Notes under the pieces: generated by a model
What the model was told of the DNA's origin: nothing
Databases searched by the model: none
Seen by the model: the letters and a program-made list of their open reading frames with translations, nothing else
Shown here: positions 4,960 through 12,713 of the stretch, piece by piece
Numbering within the stretch: position 1 is the stretch's first letter
Layout: the number at the start of each line of letters is the position of its first letter
From: JAEYOM01 sp036260935
Lineage (GTDB): Bacteria > Bacillota > Clostridia > Acetivibrionales > DTU013
Direction of reading: 5' to 3'
Length of the DNA stretch: 64,000 nucleotides
Assembly: GCA_036260935.1 (NCBI GenBank)
Contig: DATALQ010000051.1
Coordinates: 1 to 64,000, forward strand
Made by a program: the position numbers and the translations under genes

Positions 4960-7854
4960 TCACTCCTCTACATACCCACGGCTGGTATCCATGACAATCT
5001 GCTTATTATCGGCATCCCATTCAATATAAAAGTCAAACGCTCTGGCTATATCCCGGAGTTTGAAGTAATTGCTGCCATTGATATTGTAGGCGTTCATTGC
5101 CACTGGGGTGGCATCCAGGTACAAGTTAGAGGTTGTGGCGGCCGGAATCACAGGGTGAGTTCCTTTGGCTCGCATCTCACCACCAATGGCAATGTACGGT
5201 TTACCGCTTACCAGGCGGATTGAATTGGTCGTTCCATCGTATGAGCAATCAAACTGTTTGCTTGTACCGTTGAGAATATAGGCAACATCACGGAGATTGA
5301 AGTAATTAGCGCCCTGAATCGTATATGCATCGAAGTCAACAGCCTTGCCATTCACTATCACAGCGGAGCTCGCCGGCATTCCCTTCATAAAGCTGTTTTC
5401 GTCCCAGCCTCCATTGATAGGATATATAAGTCTGTAATTCGCAGGCTGATCCCAAATCGTATTTGCGGTTTCAGAAACAAGCCATACCTCACAATATGAA
5501 AGCGTTTTATTGCTGAGAGTAATTTTCTGTCTATCTGACAGCGTGATAATAACACCCTTGGACACATTTCCATCACCGTCAAGCATTTGCACGTTTTTTT
5601 CAACGTTTGTAATGTCGAGGTTTACTATCTCTATACGGTTTTTCTCATGCGAAAGGATATTTTCGTAATCAGTTATGAAATTCCCCCCATTTGGATTTTC
5701 GGCAATTACATAAGTGTCTTTCCCAGTTCCTCCAACCAGCTTGTTATTCCCACGCCCTGGGACAAAAATTGTTGTACCTAAGCTTTCACTAGTTAACGTA
5801 TCATCTCCGTCTCCGCCGAAAACGATTTCTTTGTCGCGCAGCGCAGTGTGATTGTCTTTTCCGCTTGTGCCAAGGTAAATGGTGTAGCTTGCATCTGCAT
5901 TATAAGTCCACGACTTCAATGCAGGATAATACACCGTATTCGGCATACCTTTAATTCGTTCGCCGACAAAGTACTCACCGGTCTCGTAAGTTACAGCCCT
6001 ATCAACGGTATGGTCTTTCCGCGGAGCTGTATCGAGTATGGGAAATTTTATCTTGTGATACGCCCTGTCATCTATTGAATGCCGTCCAACCGCAAAGTCG
6101 CCCCAATGCACCCACGAATCAACATTGCTTAGAATGTCCATCCCTCTGAACTCAACAGCTAAATAATTGTGCGCAGCGGTGAGAGGTAGTGTCCATCCCT
6201 CCACCCCGTTATAGGTATGAGCGTTTACCCCGAAAGTCATGGCGGCGTGAACTGCCAATCCCCCTCCCAATGAGTGACCTACCGTAAATATATTCGCGGA
6301 TGGGTCGTCATTACGGACATCGTTGAAGAAACGTAACGCTCTTGTAAATTGTCCGTTTAGCTTTTCATTCAAGGCGAAATCAATATCTGTGCCAACACTA
6401 TCCATACCCAGGGCATCGCCTTTGAATGCCGTACCTTCGTAGACCGCGGCGACATAATTATTCGGATTCTTTAACGCGACTGCAAAGAAAGACCACCCTC
6501 CCTTGTCAGATGTGCTGATTTGCGCTTCAACGTATCCTCCTCTTGAATACTTGATATCGCTATCCCAGAACTTTATTTGCCATCCACCAATTTCTGCATA
6601 TAGAAAATCCAACAGCCCGACATTCTCTTTCCCATTCAGATGCGCCAAGGGTTTTAACAAACCTTTGCTATCATCGGCAGTACCCTCGCCATTATACTCA
6701 TTCAACATCTCACCAACGGACATTCCTTCATATTTCTCATTTAGATCATTTGAAAGAAGATACACAAACTGTGAAAGTGCCAGATATGTTGGTGATGATT
6801 TGTCATTATAGGTTTCCTCGAAGCTGCCGGCATCTTCCCATACGGCAAAAAGTGCGACGATGGGGTTGGTCTGTTCAGTAGCTTGCAGTTGATCCACGAT
6901 CGGTTCATTGCTGTGATAATCCCAAATCTTCATACGATTATCTTTAGGAGCATTGAATCCATACAGCTCTGCCTCGCCGTCCTTTGCTTCATATGCCCAG
7001 CCGTGGAAGTTATATTTCCCTTCCGGATGAACTGGATACTCACCCATCTTTTGTTTCGGCAGAGTATAGTCCGCAAGCTGTTTGTTTGCAATCGGCTTTA
7101 CGACCTTGTAACCATTCGCATCAGCATAAAACTCCTGCGGGTAAGGGTGGATTTGCAAAGCATCCTGGGTGTAATAGTCCGTGTGATAGTTTGCATCGGC
7201 ATAGATGAATGTTACATAACCATCAAATTCGCATATGAAATCTTGAATTACAAAATCATTGACGTTGTGCCACCCTTCATCTGTACCCGAATTATCTATG
7301 CCCCGGCATACCCAGCGTTGGGAGCTTGGCGGAAAAGTATCGGGTTCGCTGCCGCTAAAACTCCAATGACGCTGCTCATTGCCCTGACACCAGTTGCTAT
7401 AACCGTTTGAAATAAATTGGTAAGTTTCAGGCCCGGATCGCTCGGGGTTAAAGTCAACTTGTATCTGCTGCCCAAACGGAACGCCACCAGGTCCCCAACT
7501 CCACATCCCATTGTTTTCCCATGCACCGATTTGCCCGCACCAATCTTTGCTTTTACCTTCGTTCCAGACCCTGTCACGGAACTTTGCTTCAATCGCGGCA
7601 TTATCGACATATGCCAGGTGCGCATTAACACCGGCCAGCCTGCCAAGTTGTTCACAGAAGCTCCACGTATTATCTCCTCCGATATTGGGGATGTGATACA
7701 GCGCGTACGTATGCCCGTTGTAATAGAATGCATCAACCGGTAAAACAATATCCTGTTCGCCCTCTGCGTATGCGATAGTTGCAGGCACAAAAAATGCCGC
7801 ACACAACGATACTGCGACAGTTAATACGAGTGTTAGGACAATAGTACGCTTCAT
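4960..7854 (-). CDS. Large secreted C-type-lectin / InlB-repeat / class 3 lipase / RTX protein with two CuAO-N-like domains
   Basis: The protein has 964 residues. A signal peptide is at 1-30 (cleavage near AYA). Residues 38-212 are a C-type-lectin-like domain (WSFCEQL, cysteines at 67, 106, 156, 183 and 208, and WHNVND ... FICEFDG). Residues 214-340 resemble an InlB B-repeat ending ALFAVWED. Residues 355-640 form a class 3 lipase-type alpha/beta hydrolase with nucleophile elbow GHSLGG (Ser528). Residues 660-735 carry haemolysin-type calcium-binding repeats (GGDGDDTL, GGTGKDTY). The C-terminus has two copper-amine-oxidase-N-like modules (about 828-895 and 905-960; NYFNLRDVA and NYFKLRDIA), common in clostridial extracellular proteins. 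It is probably secreted and surface-associated, acting on lipids or esters. It lies inside the tRNA-Pro island. GGAGG precedes the ATG. Confidence 0.9.
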   Translation of the reverse strand: MKRTIVLTLVLTVAVSLCAAFFVPATIAYAEGEQDIVLPVDAFYYNGHTYALYHIPNIGGDNTWSFCEQLGRLAGVNAHLAYVDNAAIEAKFRDRVWNEGKSKDWCGQIGAWENNGMWSWGPGGVPFGQQIQVDFNPERSGPETYQFISNGYSNWCQGNEQRHWSFSGSEPDTFPPSSQRWVCRGIDNSGTDEGWHNVNDFVIQDFICEFDGYVTFIYADANYHTDYYTQDALQIHPYPQEFYADANGYKVVKPIANKQLADYTLPKQKMGEYPVHPEGKYNFHGWAYEAKDGEAELYGFNAPKDNRMKIWDYHSNEPIVDQLQATEQTNPIVALFAVWEDAGSFEETYNDKSSPTYLALSQFVYLLSNDLNEKYEGMSVGEMLNEYNGEGTADDSKGLLKPLAHLNGKENVGLLDFLYAEIGGWQIKFWDSDIKYSRGGYVEAQISTSDKGGWSFFAVALKNPNNYVAAVYEGTAFKGDALGMDSVGTDIDFALNEKLNGQFTRALRFFNDVRNDDPSANIFTVGHSLGGGLAVHAAMTFGVNAHTYNGVEGWTLPLTAAHNYLAVEFRGMDILSNVDSWVHWGDFAVGRHSIDDRAYHKIKFPILDTAPRKDHTVDRAVTYETGEYFVGERIKGMPNTVYYPALKSWTYNADASYTIYLGTSGKDNHTALRDKEIVFGGDGDDTLTSESLGTTIFVPGRGNNKLVGGTGKDTYVIAENPNGGNFITDYENILSHEKNRIEIVNLDITNVEKNVQMLDGDGNVSKGVIITLSDRQKITLSNKTLSYCEVWLVSETANTIWDQPANYRLIYPINGGWDENSFMKGMPASSAVIVNGKAVDFDAYTIQGANYFNLRDVAYILNGTSKQFDCSYDGTTNSIRLVSGKPYIAIGGEMRAKGTHPVIPAATTSNLYLDATPVAMNAYNINGSNYFKLRDIARAFDFYIEWDADNKQIVMDTSRGYVEE

Positions 7855-7888
7855 AGCTGCGAACCTCCAAGAAGTACAAATTAATTTA

Positions 7889-7916
7889 ACTATACCACAT
7901 TTTGTACTAAAAACAA
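7889..7916 (-). promoter_or_regulatory. Promoter of the secreted lipase-like gene
   Basis: On the minus strand TTGTTT, a 16-base spacer and TATAGT lie about 35 bases upstream of the start codon. The spacer contains the 11-mer TTTTGTACTAA (7900-7910 on the plus strand) also found in the direct repeats at 837 and 2546. Confidence 0.6.
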
Positions 7917-8102
7917 CCTATCGTGACTGCTCTATTGCACCTGGTCTTACACTACGAACAGATATTGAGATTTGAACGATATTGAACTTTTTAATTGGTC
8001 TGCAGCAAATTCCTGAAGAGGTTATGTAAATGTCCTAACAGAGCTACCGCTAATAGATAACAATTCCCTCCCGGGTGAAAATTCTTACAATAAATCTCGG
8101 CA

Positions 8103-8145
8103 TTGTTTTAGCTGTCATGTAATTTTATACTTATCTTGTAAGTAT
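8103..8145 (+). promoter_or_regulatory. Promoter with overlapping inverted repeat
   Basis: TTGTTT (8103-8108), 17 bases, TATACT (8126-8131). A 7-bp inverted repeat ATACTTA/TAAGTAT (8127-8145) overlaps the -10 and could be the operator for the HTH protein encoded at 9238. The rest of 7917-8102 shows no gene. Confidence 0.6.
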
Positions 8146-8184
8146 GGCCGAACTTAACACAATGAAATAGTGAGGTACCGTAAA

Positions 8185-9225
8185 ATGAAACCGACACAAA
8201 GAGAACTGACAAATTGGGCTATCACCCAGATACAGAAGAAGTACAAGGACGACGTTGCCCTGCTGATCGCAATCTCGGGTCACGCGCTGGAAGACGATTG
8301 CCACGGTGAGTGCTTTGATTACTTTGTACCTGCGAACGATAATGGGAACAAACTCGGACAGACCTTCATCATCGACGGCGTAGGTCACGACCTGTATCCC
8401 CGTTCGTGGCAGCGCATAGAAAATATGGCCGACTTTAACGACGACTTTACTTTCGGCTTGGCTGACGCAATAATTCTGTACTACCGCAGCGAAGAAGATA
8501 AAAATCGTTTTGCCGCAATGCAGGAAAGGCTGAAAGCCAACGTGCGAGATAAGGGTTTCATGTTGAAGAAGGCCCTGGAGAAATTGGACGCTGCCATGGA
8601 GATATACCGCACCATGATGTTTGAAGATTCGCTTTATAAAGTAAGGATGGCAGCGGGATTTATTGCCCGTTATCTATCTATTGCCGTTGCCTGCATAAAT
8701 GGAACGTATTTCAGGCAGCGATTGGATTTGGAGACGGTAGAATTGGCACAGATGAAGGAAGTGCCCGAGAATTTCATTGCTTATTATGAGGCGATTGTCA
8801 AAGCGAAGTCCATTGAAGAATTAAAAAAATACAGTCATGAGATTATAAGCACAGCTCGAAAATTCATTGCAGGTCACAAACCGCAGTCAACCGAAGAAGC
8901 GAAAAGCCCCAACTATGAGGACTTGGCAGACTGGTATGAGGAAGGTTCCTTGACATGGCGGAGAATCTACTACCATTGTGATGTTCAAAATTATGAGAGA
9001 GCTTTCCCGGATGCAATCAATTTACAGAATGAACTGAACATTATCAAGGAAGAATTCGGACTGCGTGAAATGGATCTGCTCGGGAGCTTCGACACGGCAA
9101 ACCTGAGTGCCTTCAGACAAAAAGCGTATGAATTGGAGCAGTACATCATTTCGGAGATTGAAGGCCATGGTGTTATTATCAACAAGTATGATACGCTGGA
9201 GCAATTTTTGGCAAAGAATAATTAG
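8185..9225 (+). CDS. Conserved clostridial protein, nucleotidyltransferase-like N-terminus
   Basis: The protein has 346 residues. ATG 8185 is chosen over the in-frame GTG at 8170 because GAGG lies 9 bases before it. Residues 1-110 run IQKKY-DDVALLIAISGH followed by ECFDYFV and a D-LYPRSW-RIE block. This resembles a nucleotidyltransferase fold such as ANT(6)-type enzymes, but the Gly-Ser signature and two acidic residues are not convincingly kept, so activity is doubtful. Residues 115-230 look all-helical, like the HEPN-type helical domains that often follow such domains, and the C-terminal third is helical too. It is followed 12 bases later by a CD3324-family gene. Function unknown. Confidence 0.6.
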   Translation: MKPTQRELTNWAITQIQKKYKDDVALLIAISGHALEDDCHGECFDYFVPANDNGNKLGQTFIIDGVGHDLYPRSWQRIENMADFNDDFTFGLADAIILYYRSEEDKNRFAAMQERLKANVRDKGFMLKKALEKLDAAMEIYRTMMFEDSLYKVRMAAGFIARYLSIAVACINGTYFRQRLDLETVELAQMKEVPENFIAYYEAIVKAKSIEELKKYSHEIISTARKFIAGHKPQSTEEAKSPNYEDLADWYEEGSLTWRRIYYHCDVQNYERAFPDAINLQNELNIIKEEFGLREMDLLGSFDTANLSAFRQKAYELEQYIISEIEGHGVIINKYDTLEQFLAKNN

Positions 9226-9237
9226 CGGGGTCATTCT

Positions 9238-9495
9238 ATGAAATACAGAAATGCATCGGAAATTCTTCCGGACGAACTGCTGAAGGAGATACAGAAATAT
9301 GCATCCGGAGAAACCCTGTATATCCCGAACAGCGCAGAACGCAAAAAGTGGGGGCACGGTTCAGGCGCGAGAACATTTTATAAACTGCGCAATGAGGAAA
9401 TCAGAGATAAGTTTTTCCACAAAGCAAGTATTGAAAAACTTGCTGAGGAATACTGCCTTTCCACAGAGACTATAAGGAAAATTGTCTACAAATAA
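9238..9495 (+). CDS. CD3324 family protein (small HTH protein)
   Basis: The protein has 85 residues. It matches the small CD3324 family of Firmicutes as I know it: KYRNASEILPDELLKEIQKY at the start, YIPN-ERKKWG in the middle, and a C-terminal helix-turn-helix (IEKLAEEYCLSTETIRKIVY). The HTH suggests DNA binding, probably transcriptional. It follows the 8185 gene by 12 bases and shares its promoter, so it may regulate the pair. Confidence 0.85.
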   Translation: MKYRNASEILPDELLKEIQKYASGETLYIPNSAERKKWGHGSGARTFYKLRNEEIRDKFFHKASIEKLAEEYCLSTETIRKIVYK

Positions 9496-9550
9496 TTCGC
9501 CGGTTATGTAATACGCTTTTCCCCGGCCCTGATAAAGTAGCCTCCGGATA

Positions 9551-9571
9551 AAATCCGGTCACTCTAATCAC
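9551..9571 (+). repeat. att-like copy of tRNA-Pro 3' end (third, diverged copy)
   Basis: AAATCC-GTCACTC-A-CA pattern with about five differences from 755-775, followed by ATATAAAA as after the tRNA. It marks a third junction in the island. Confidence 0.55.
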
Positions 9572-9574
9572 AAT

Positions 9575-9614
9575 ATAAAAGGATTTGAACTTTGAAAGTT
9601 CTAATCCTTTCTAT
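9575..9614 (+). terminator. Terminator after third att-like copy
   Basis: AAAGGATTTGAACTTT pairs with AAAGTTCTAATCCTTT in a long stem, followed by CTATAATT. It is a moderate terminator serving the CD3324 operon. Confidence 0.65.
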
Positions 9615-9680
9615 AATTGCGGAGATTGTGCAGAATTTTAGGTTCGGGCCACATTACAGCATGAAAATCATGGATTTTAT

Positions 9681-9899
9681 GGCCCAAAGCTGAAAATATG
9701 TACAGTTTAGGCCCAAATACGCCAGCAGGCACTTGAATATGTGGCCCAAAGCTGAATTTTTGCACAGCTTAGGCCAAAAAACGCAAGCAGGCACTCGAAT
9801 ATGTGGCCCAAACCTGTAATTTTGTACAGCTTAGGCCAAAATACGCCAGCAGGCACTTGAATATGTGGCCCAAACCTGTAATTTTGTACAGCTTAGGCC
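9681..9899 (+). repeat. Four tandem 62-bp units, each with a 33-nt hairpin
   Basis: Hairpins GGCCYAARCTGTA-loop-TACAGYTTAGGCC start at 9681, 9743, 9805 and 9867, exactly 62 bp apart. The intervening CGC-AGCAGGCACT-GAATATGT is also conserved, and degenerate half-units occur at about 9625-9650 and 9906-9930. The period is not a multiple of three, so it is not a coding repeat, and the whole unit is conserved, unlike CRISPR. The array ends 40 bp before the promoter of the nuclease-like gene. Confidence 0.92.
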
Positions 9900-9938
9900 A
9901 AAATACCTTCAGAAATGACCCAAACCTACAGCTAAAAC

Positions 9939-9967
9939 TTGAAAATATTTACATTTTATGGTATTAT
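9939..9967 (+). promoter_or_regulatory. Promoter of the nuclease-like gene, probably leaderless
   Basis: TTGAAA (9939-9944), 17 bases, TATTAT (9962-9967). The ATG at 9974 falls where transcription should begin, and no ribosome binding site is visible. Confidence 0.7.
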
Positions 9968-9973
9968 ACATTC

Positions 9974-10855
9974 ATGATTGAATATTTAAGTCATTTTTCG
10001 GCTGCCGCCTTTTGGAACATCCCGTATATTGAAGCTACACTTGGCTCTGAAATAGCAAAAACAACCTCCGCTGATAGAACGGTTCCAGAACATAATGCGA
10101 GGTTTCGCGTAAATGGCCGGAGAGTCCATTCATGCGAAATTGCTTTGCCTGTCGGTGCTGTAGTGGCTCGAAACGGCATAATGGTTGCGTCACCAGAATT
10201 GCTGTTTTTAGAACTTGCGTGTAAATTGAGTATTCACCGAGTAATTCTATTAGGCCTTCAGATGTGCTCTTTTCCGCCTGGTCAGTCTTCCGAGGCTATC
10301 ACGACAAAGCGAAAACTAAAGGCGTTTCTTTCGAAGACGTCAGGTCTTAGTGGACATCTCAAAGCCGAGCGGGCATTGAAGTACATAGAAGACGGTTCCG
10401 CGTCCATTATGGAATCGATTGCATACATGATTCTTACGTTACCGCACGCCCTGGGAGGATATGGTCTCGATGGCGCTGTTTTTAATTATGAGATAAAGCT
10501 GAAAGACGATATGGGCAAACGTCTGGGGCAGAAACGCTGTTTTACTGATCTGTACTACAAGCAGGCAAAACTGGCAGTCGAATACGAGAGCTTTGCCTAC
10601 CACAACAATCCGTCGGAACAGGGCAAAGACTTGCTGCGGTCAGCCATGCTCGAACGCCAGGGTTTAGATGTGATACGGATAAGCACCATTCAGCTGTACG
10701 ACAGGGATGCCTGTGAAGAATTTGCATATAATCTTGCAGGTCGTCTTGGAATACGCATTCATATTCGCACACCGAGGTTCGAGGAAATGCATATACTCCT
10801 CAGGACAATATTACCAGATAGGAAACCCGTCTCAGAACCCGGCTATACGGTATGA
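9974..10855 (+). CDS. AbiEi-like / DUF559-type endonuclease-like protein
   Basis: The protein has 293 residues from ATG 9974; an upstream in-frame extension runs through the hairpin repeats and is not credible. Residues 1-110 begin LSHFSAAAFWNIP and contain P-GAVVARNGIMVASPELLFLELA. This resembles the region after the winged helix in AbiEi-type proteins (SAA-LWGLP, then a TS-E-TLLDLA segment). Residues 145-250 look like the DUF559/Vsr-like PD-(D/E)XK nuclease domain: Glu148 on the first helix, Asp192 (TDLYY), then Glu203-Tyr-Glu205, and a Gly-Leu-Asp-Val-Ile-Arg-Ile strand. An antiphage or toxin role is inference. A 62-bp hairpin array lies upstream and att-like repeats flank both sides. Confidence 0.7.
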   Translation: MIEYLSHFSAAAFWNIPYIEATLGSEIAKTTSADRTVPEHNARFRVNGRRVHSCEIALPVGAVVARNGIMVASPELLFLELACKLSIHRVILLGLQMCSFPPGQSSEAITTKRKLKAFLSKTSGLSGHLKAERALKYIEDGSASIMESIAYMILTLPHALGGYGLDGAVFNYEIKLKDDMGKRLGQKRCFTDLYYKQAKLAVEYESFAYHNNPSEQGKDLLRSAMLERQGLDVIRISTIQLYDRDACEEFAYNLAGRLGIRIHIRTPRFEEMHILLRTILPDRKPVSEPGYTV

Positions 10856-10910
10856 ATACATATTACATTTTGATGTCTTCAAACTATTGGTGTTAATAGA
10901 CTTATGTAAA

Positions 10911-10937
10911 ATCCTATCCGGTCATTCCAACCACATA
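10911..10937 (+). repeat. att-like copy of tRNA-Pro 3' end plus downstream region (distal boundary)
   Basis: AATCC-GTCA-TCC-ACCA-ATAAAA matches 756-780 with few changes, and the similarity continues through the terminator at 10940-10968 to CCCTG (compare 783-824). This copy therefore duplicates about 70 bp including the native terminator and is the best candidate for the right end of the island. Confidence 0.75.
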
Positions 10938-10939
10938 AA

Positions 10940-10968
10940 AATAGCGGGTTTCCTGTAAAAGAAGCCCG
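10940..10968. terminator. Terminator at the distal island boundary
   Basis: AGCGGGTTTC / GAAGCCCGCT with an 8-base loop, AT-rich on both sides, so usable from either strand. It sits between the nuclease-like gene and the minus-strand gene ending at 11053. Confidence 0.75.
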
Positions 10969-11052
10969 CTCATTTATACCCTGGGATAATTTGTTGAACT
11001 TGAGTTCCAGTATCTATGCTATCCGGCGGTTAAGCCCTGGCTTACCGGTCGA

Positions 11053-11607
11053 TCAAAGTTCGTTCAGCGGCTTGCAGAGTATTTCATTGATTTTCAGGTT
11101 TTTCAGATTACGTGAGGATGCAGCCTGCATTACCATCGCTGTGTCAGACCCTCTGCCTGTTCCCGCTATCGCTATGACCTTTTCGGAGGCTGCCAGCAAG
11201 CCTGCGTCTGAAGCCATAAGCACTATTTCGTAACATACCTTGACGCCTTCGCTGAAGCAGCGCAGGAAATTTGCAACGACGCTCGGGACATTCGTACCGA
11301 ATAATTTTTCAGTATGGAAGAGCATGGTGCCGAAATGGACCTCATGTCCGGCTTGCCTGAGTTCTTTGACCAATTCGTCCGGGAAAAGATTATCGGTTGC
11401 GGAAAAATCGAATTGGTGAGGAACAACGATCAATTTCACTCCAGTATCACGAAAAAAATCCATCGCTCTTCTTGCAGTCGCGCCGGTAGTAGAGGCGAGT
11501 ACGATTTTCCCTATCCCTGAAGCGCACAGTTTTTCCTTTGCCAGTCTGAAGGTCGCTTCTGTGTTGTCTTCCTTTACTGAATCAAAGTATTTTATTCTAC
11601 TTTCCAT
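11053..11607 (-). CDS. Pyruvate kinase C-terminal-domain-like protein
   Basis: The protein has 184 residues. It matches the stand-alone version of the pyruvate kinase alpha/beta C-terminal domain: IVLASTTGATARRAMDFF near the start (compare the allosteric-effector domain of PykF), then an alternating alpha/beta pattern with GVKLIVVPHQF and KVIAIAGTGRGSDTA. The TIM barrel and active site of pyruvate kinase are absent, so it cannot be a kinase. It may bind a phosphorylated metabolite, but the role of these orphan domains is not known to me. It is the first ordinary chromosomal-looking gene after the island. Confidence 0.8.
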   Translation of the reverse strand: MESRIKYFDSVKEDNTEATFRLAKEKLCASGIGKIVLASTTGATARRAMDFFRDTGVKLIVVPHQFDFSATDNLFPDELVKELRQAGHEVHFGTMLFHTEKLFGTNVPSVVANFLRCFSEGVKVCYEIVLMASDAGLLAASEKVIAIAGTGRGSDTAMVMQAASSRNLKNLKINEILCKPLNEL

Positions 11608-11669
11608 AATGCACCTCTGATGTATTTTGTCTTTGTATAATATACCAAAAATCCACGCTCCTGAAAACC

Positions 11670-12575
11670 CTACTCCTGCGCCGCGTAAAACTTAAGATAG
11701 TCCTTTAATCCGTTTAAATTCAAATTATGACTGCCTTCAAAAAGTCGGAATTCCGATTTTATCCCGCGCTTCTTTAACGCGTCGTTCAAGGATTGAAGCC
11801 CTGCGGAAAACGGATCGTTGTTATTGCCGGCTTCAAGAAATATAGTTAGTTTATTCAGCCCTTTTTCTTTATCGAATTTGTTAATATCGGTGATCTCACC
11901 AACCTTATCATTCGGGTATAGCCATTTTTCAAGCTGCTTGTCGGAATAGTCGCTGGAAGTTACCGCTGCGCTATTTCCGCCGACCTTGCTGAACATGTCG
12001 GTGTGGTGGAAGGCGATGCGCAGCGCAATCATCCCGCCCATCGAGAATCCTCCTATATACCTTCCTTTAGCCGATGCTACCGTAAAGTAGTGTGAATCGA
12101 TATATGGTACCAGTTCCTCGCACACGAACCGATCCATATTCCTCTCATCTATCTTTCCATCCTCCATATCCTTGGATATCTCTTTCATCGTGGCGTCCCT
12201 GGTATAGGGAAAAACCATTATCATCGGTTTAATCTCACCGCTGTCCGCCAGTTCATCGGCTGCTTTAGCGATGCCGCCGTCATCTATCCACATGTTTTCA
12301 CTGGAGCCGAAGCCGTTCAGGCCGTACCATACCGGGTACTCCTTCCCGTCACCGTAGCCCTTGGGCAGATAGACCAGACAGGCCACTTCATTACTCATAT
12401 ATTCACTCTTAATAGACAGATCAACTATCTGTGATTCCTGCAAAGGCTCGCTGAAGCCGGCGCTGCGCGGGTCATTTGTAAGGGAGCAGCCACTGGATAC
12501 CAATAAAACCGACAAAATCAAGGATATTACAATCATGCTTTTCGATATCATTTTTTCCCTACTAATTAAAAACAT
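11670..12575 (-). CDS. Membrane-anchored esterase lipoprotein (esterase D/feruloyl esterase-like fold)
   Basis: The protein has 301 residues. A lipobox VSSGC places the lipid-bearing Cys at 30. The rest is an alpha/beta hydrolase of the putative esterase family (PF00756-type): LVYLPKGYGDGKEYPVWYGLNGFG for the oxyanion region, GFSMGG with nucleophile Ser178, and a terminal EGSHN giving the catalytic His. Related enzymes release ferulic or acetyl esters or other acyl groups, but the substrate cannot be read. ATG 12575 has GGGGGAG 7 bases upstream; an alternative ATG at 12551 would also keep the signal. A separate transcript from the upstream ammonium transporter is likely. Confidence 0.87.
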   Translation of the reverse strand: MFLISREKMISKSMIVISLILSVLLVSSGCSLTNDPRSAGFSEPLQESQIVDLSIKSEYMSNEVACLVYLPKGYGDGKEYPVWYGLNGFGSSENMWIDDGGIAKAADELADSGEIKPMIMVFPYTRDATMKEISKDMEDGKIDERNMDRFVCEELVPYIDSHYFTVASAKGRYIGGFSMGGMIALRIAFHHTDMFSKVGGNSAAVTSSDYSDKQLEKWLYPNDKVGEITDINKFDKEKGLNKLTIFLEAGNNNDPFSAGLQSLNDALKKRGIKSEFRLFEGSHNLNLNGLKDYLKFYAAQE

Positions 12576-12645
12576 ATGAAGTCTCCCCCTTTACCCAATT
12601 ATAAAGGATAATAAAGGGAAAATATATGGTAAAAAACGTTTAAAT

Positions 12646-12692
12646 AAAAAACGGGCGCCGGATGATTTCCCGGCAACCCGTAGGTTAGCATG
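12646..12692 (-). terminator. Terminator of the ammonium transporter gene
   Basis: On the minus strand ACGGGTTGCCGG pairs with CCGGCGCCCGT, followed by TTTTTTAT. Confidence 0.88.
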
Positions 12693-12713
12693 CCTTCCTT
12701 TTCTCAGGTTCTA

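Noticed and set aside
9640..9930. Possible CRISPR array
   Set aside because: The 62-bp period has no distinction between constant repeats and variable spacers; whole units are similar and contain one hairpin each. No cas genes are near.
9803..9973. N-terminal extension of the nuclease-like protein from an upstream ATG
   Set aside because: The extension is translated from the hairpin repeats, whose 62-bp period breaks the reading frame between units. It also lies upstream of the best promoter.
3757..10937. Additional tRNA-Pro genes at the repeated 3' ends
   Set aside because: Only the last 20-30 bases of the tRNA are repeated; no acceptor 5' strand, D arm or anticodon arm accompanies them.
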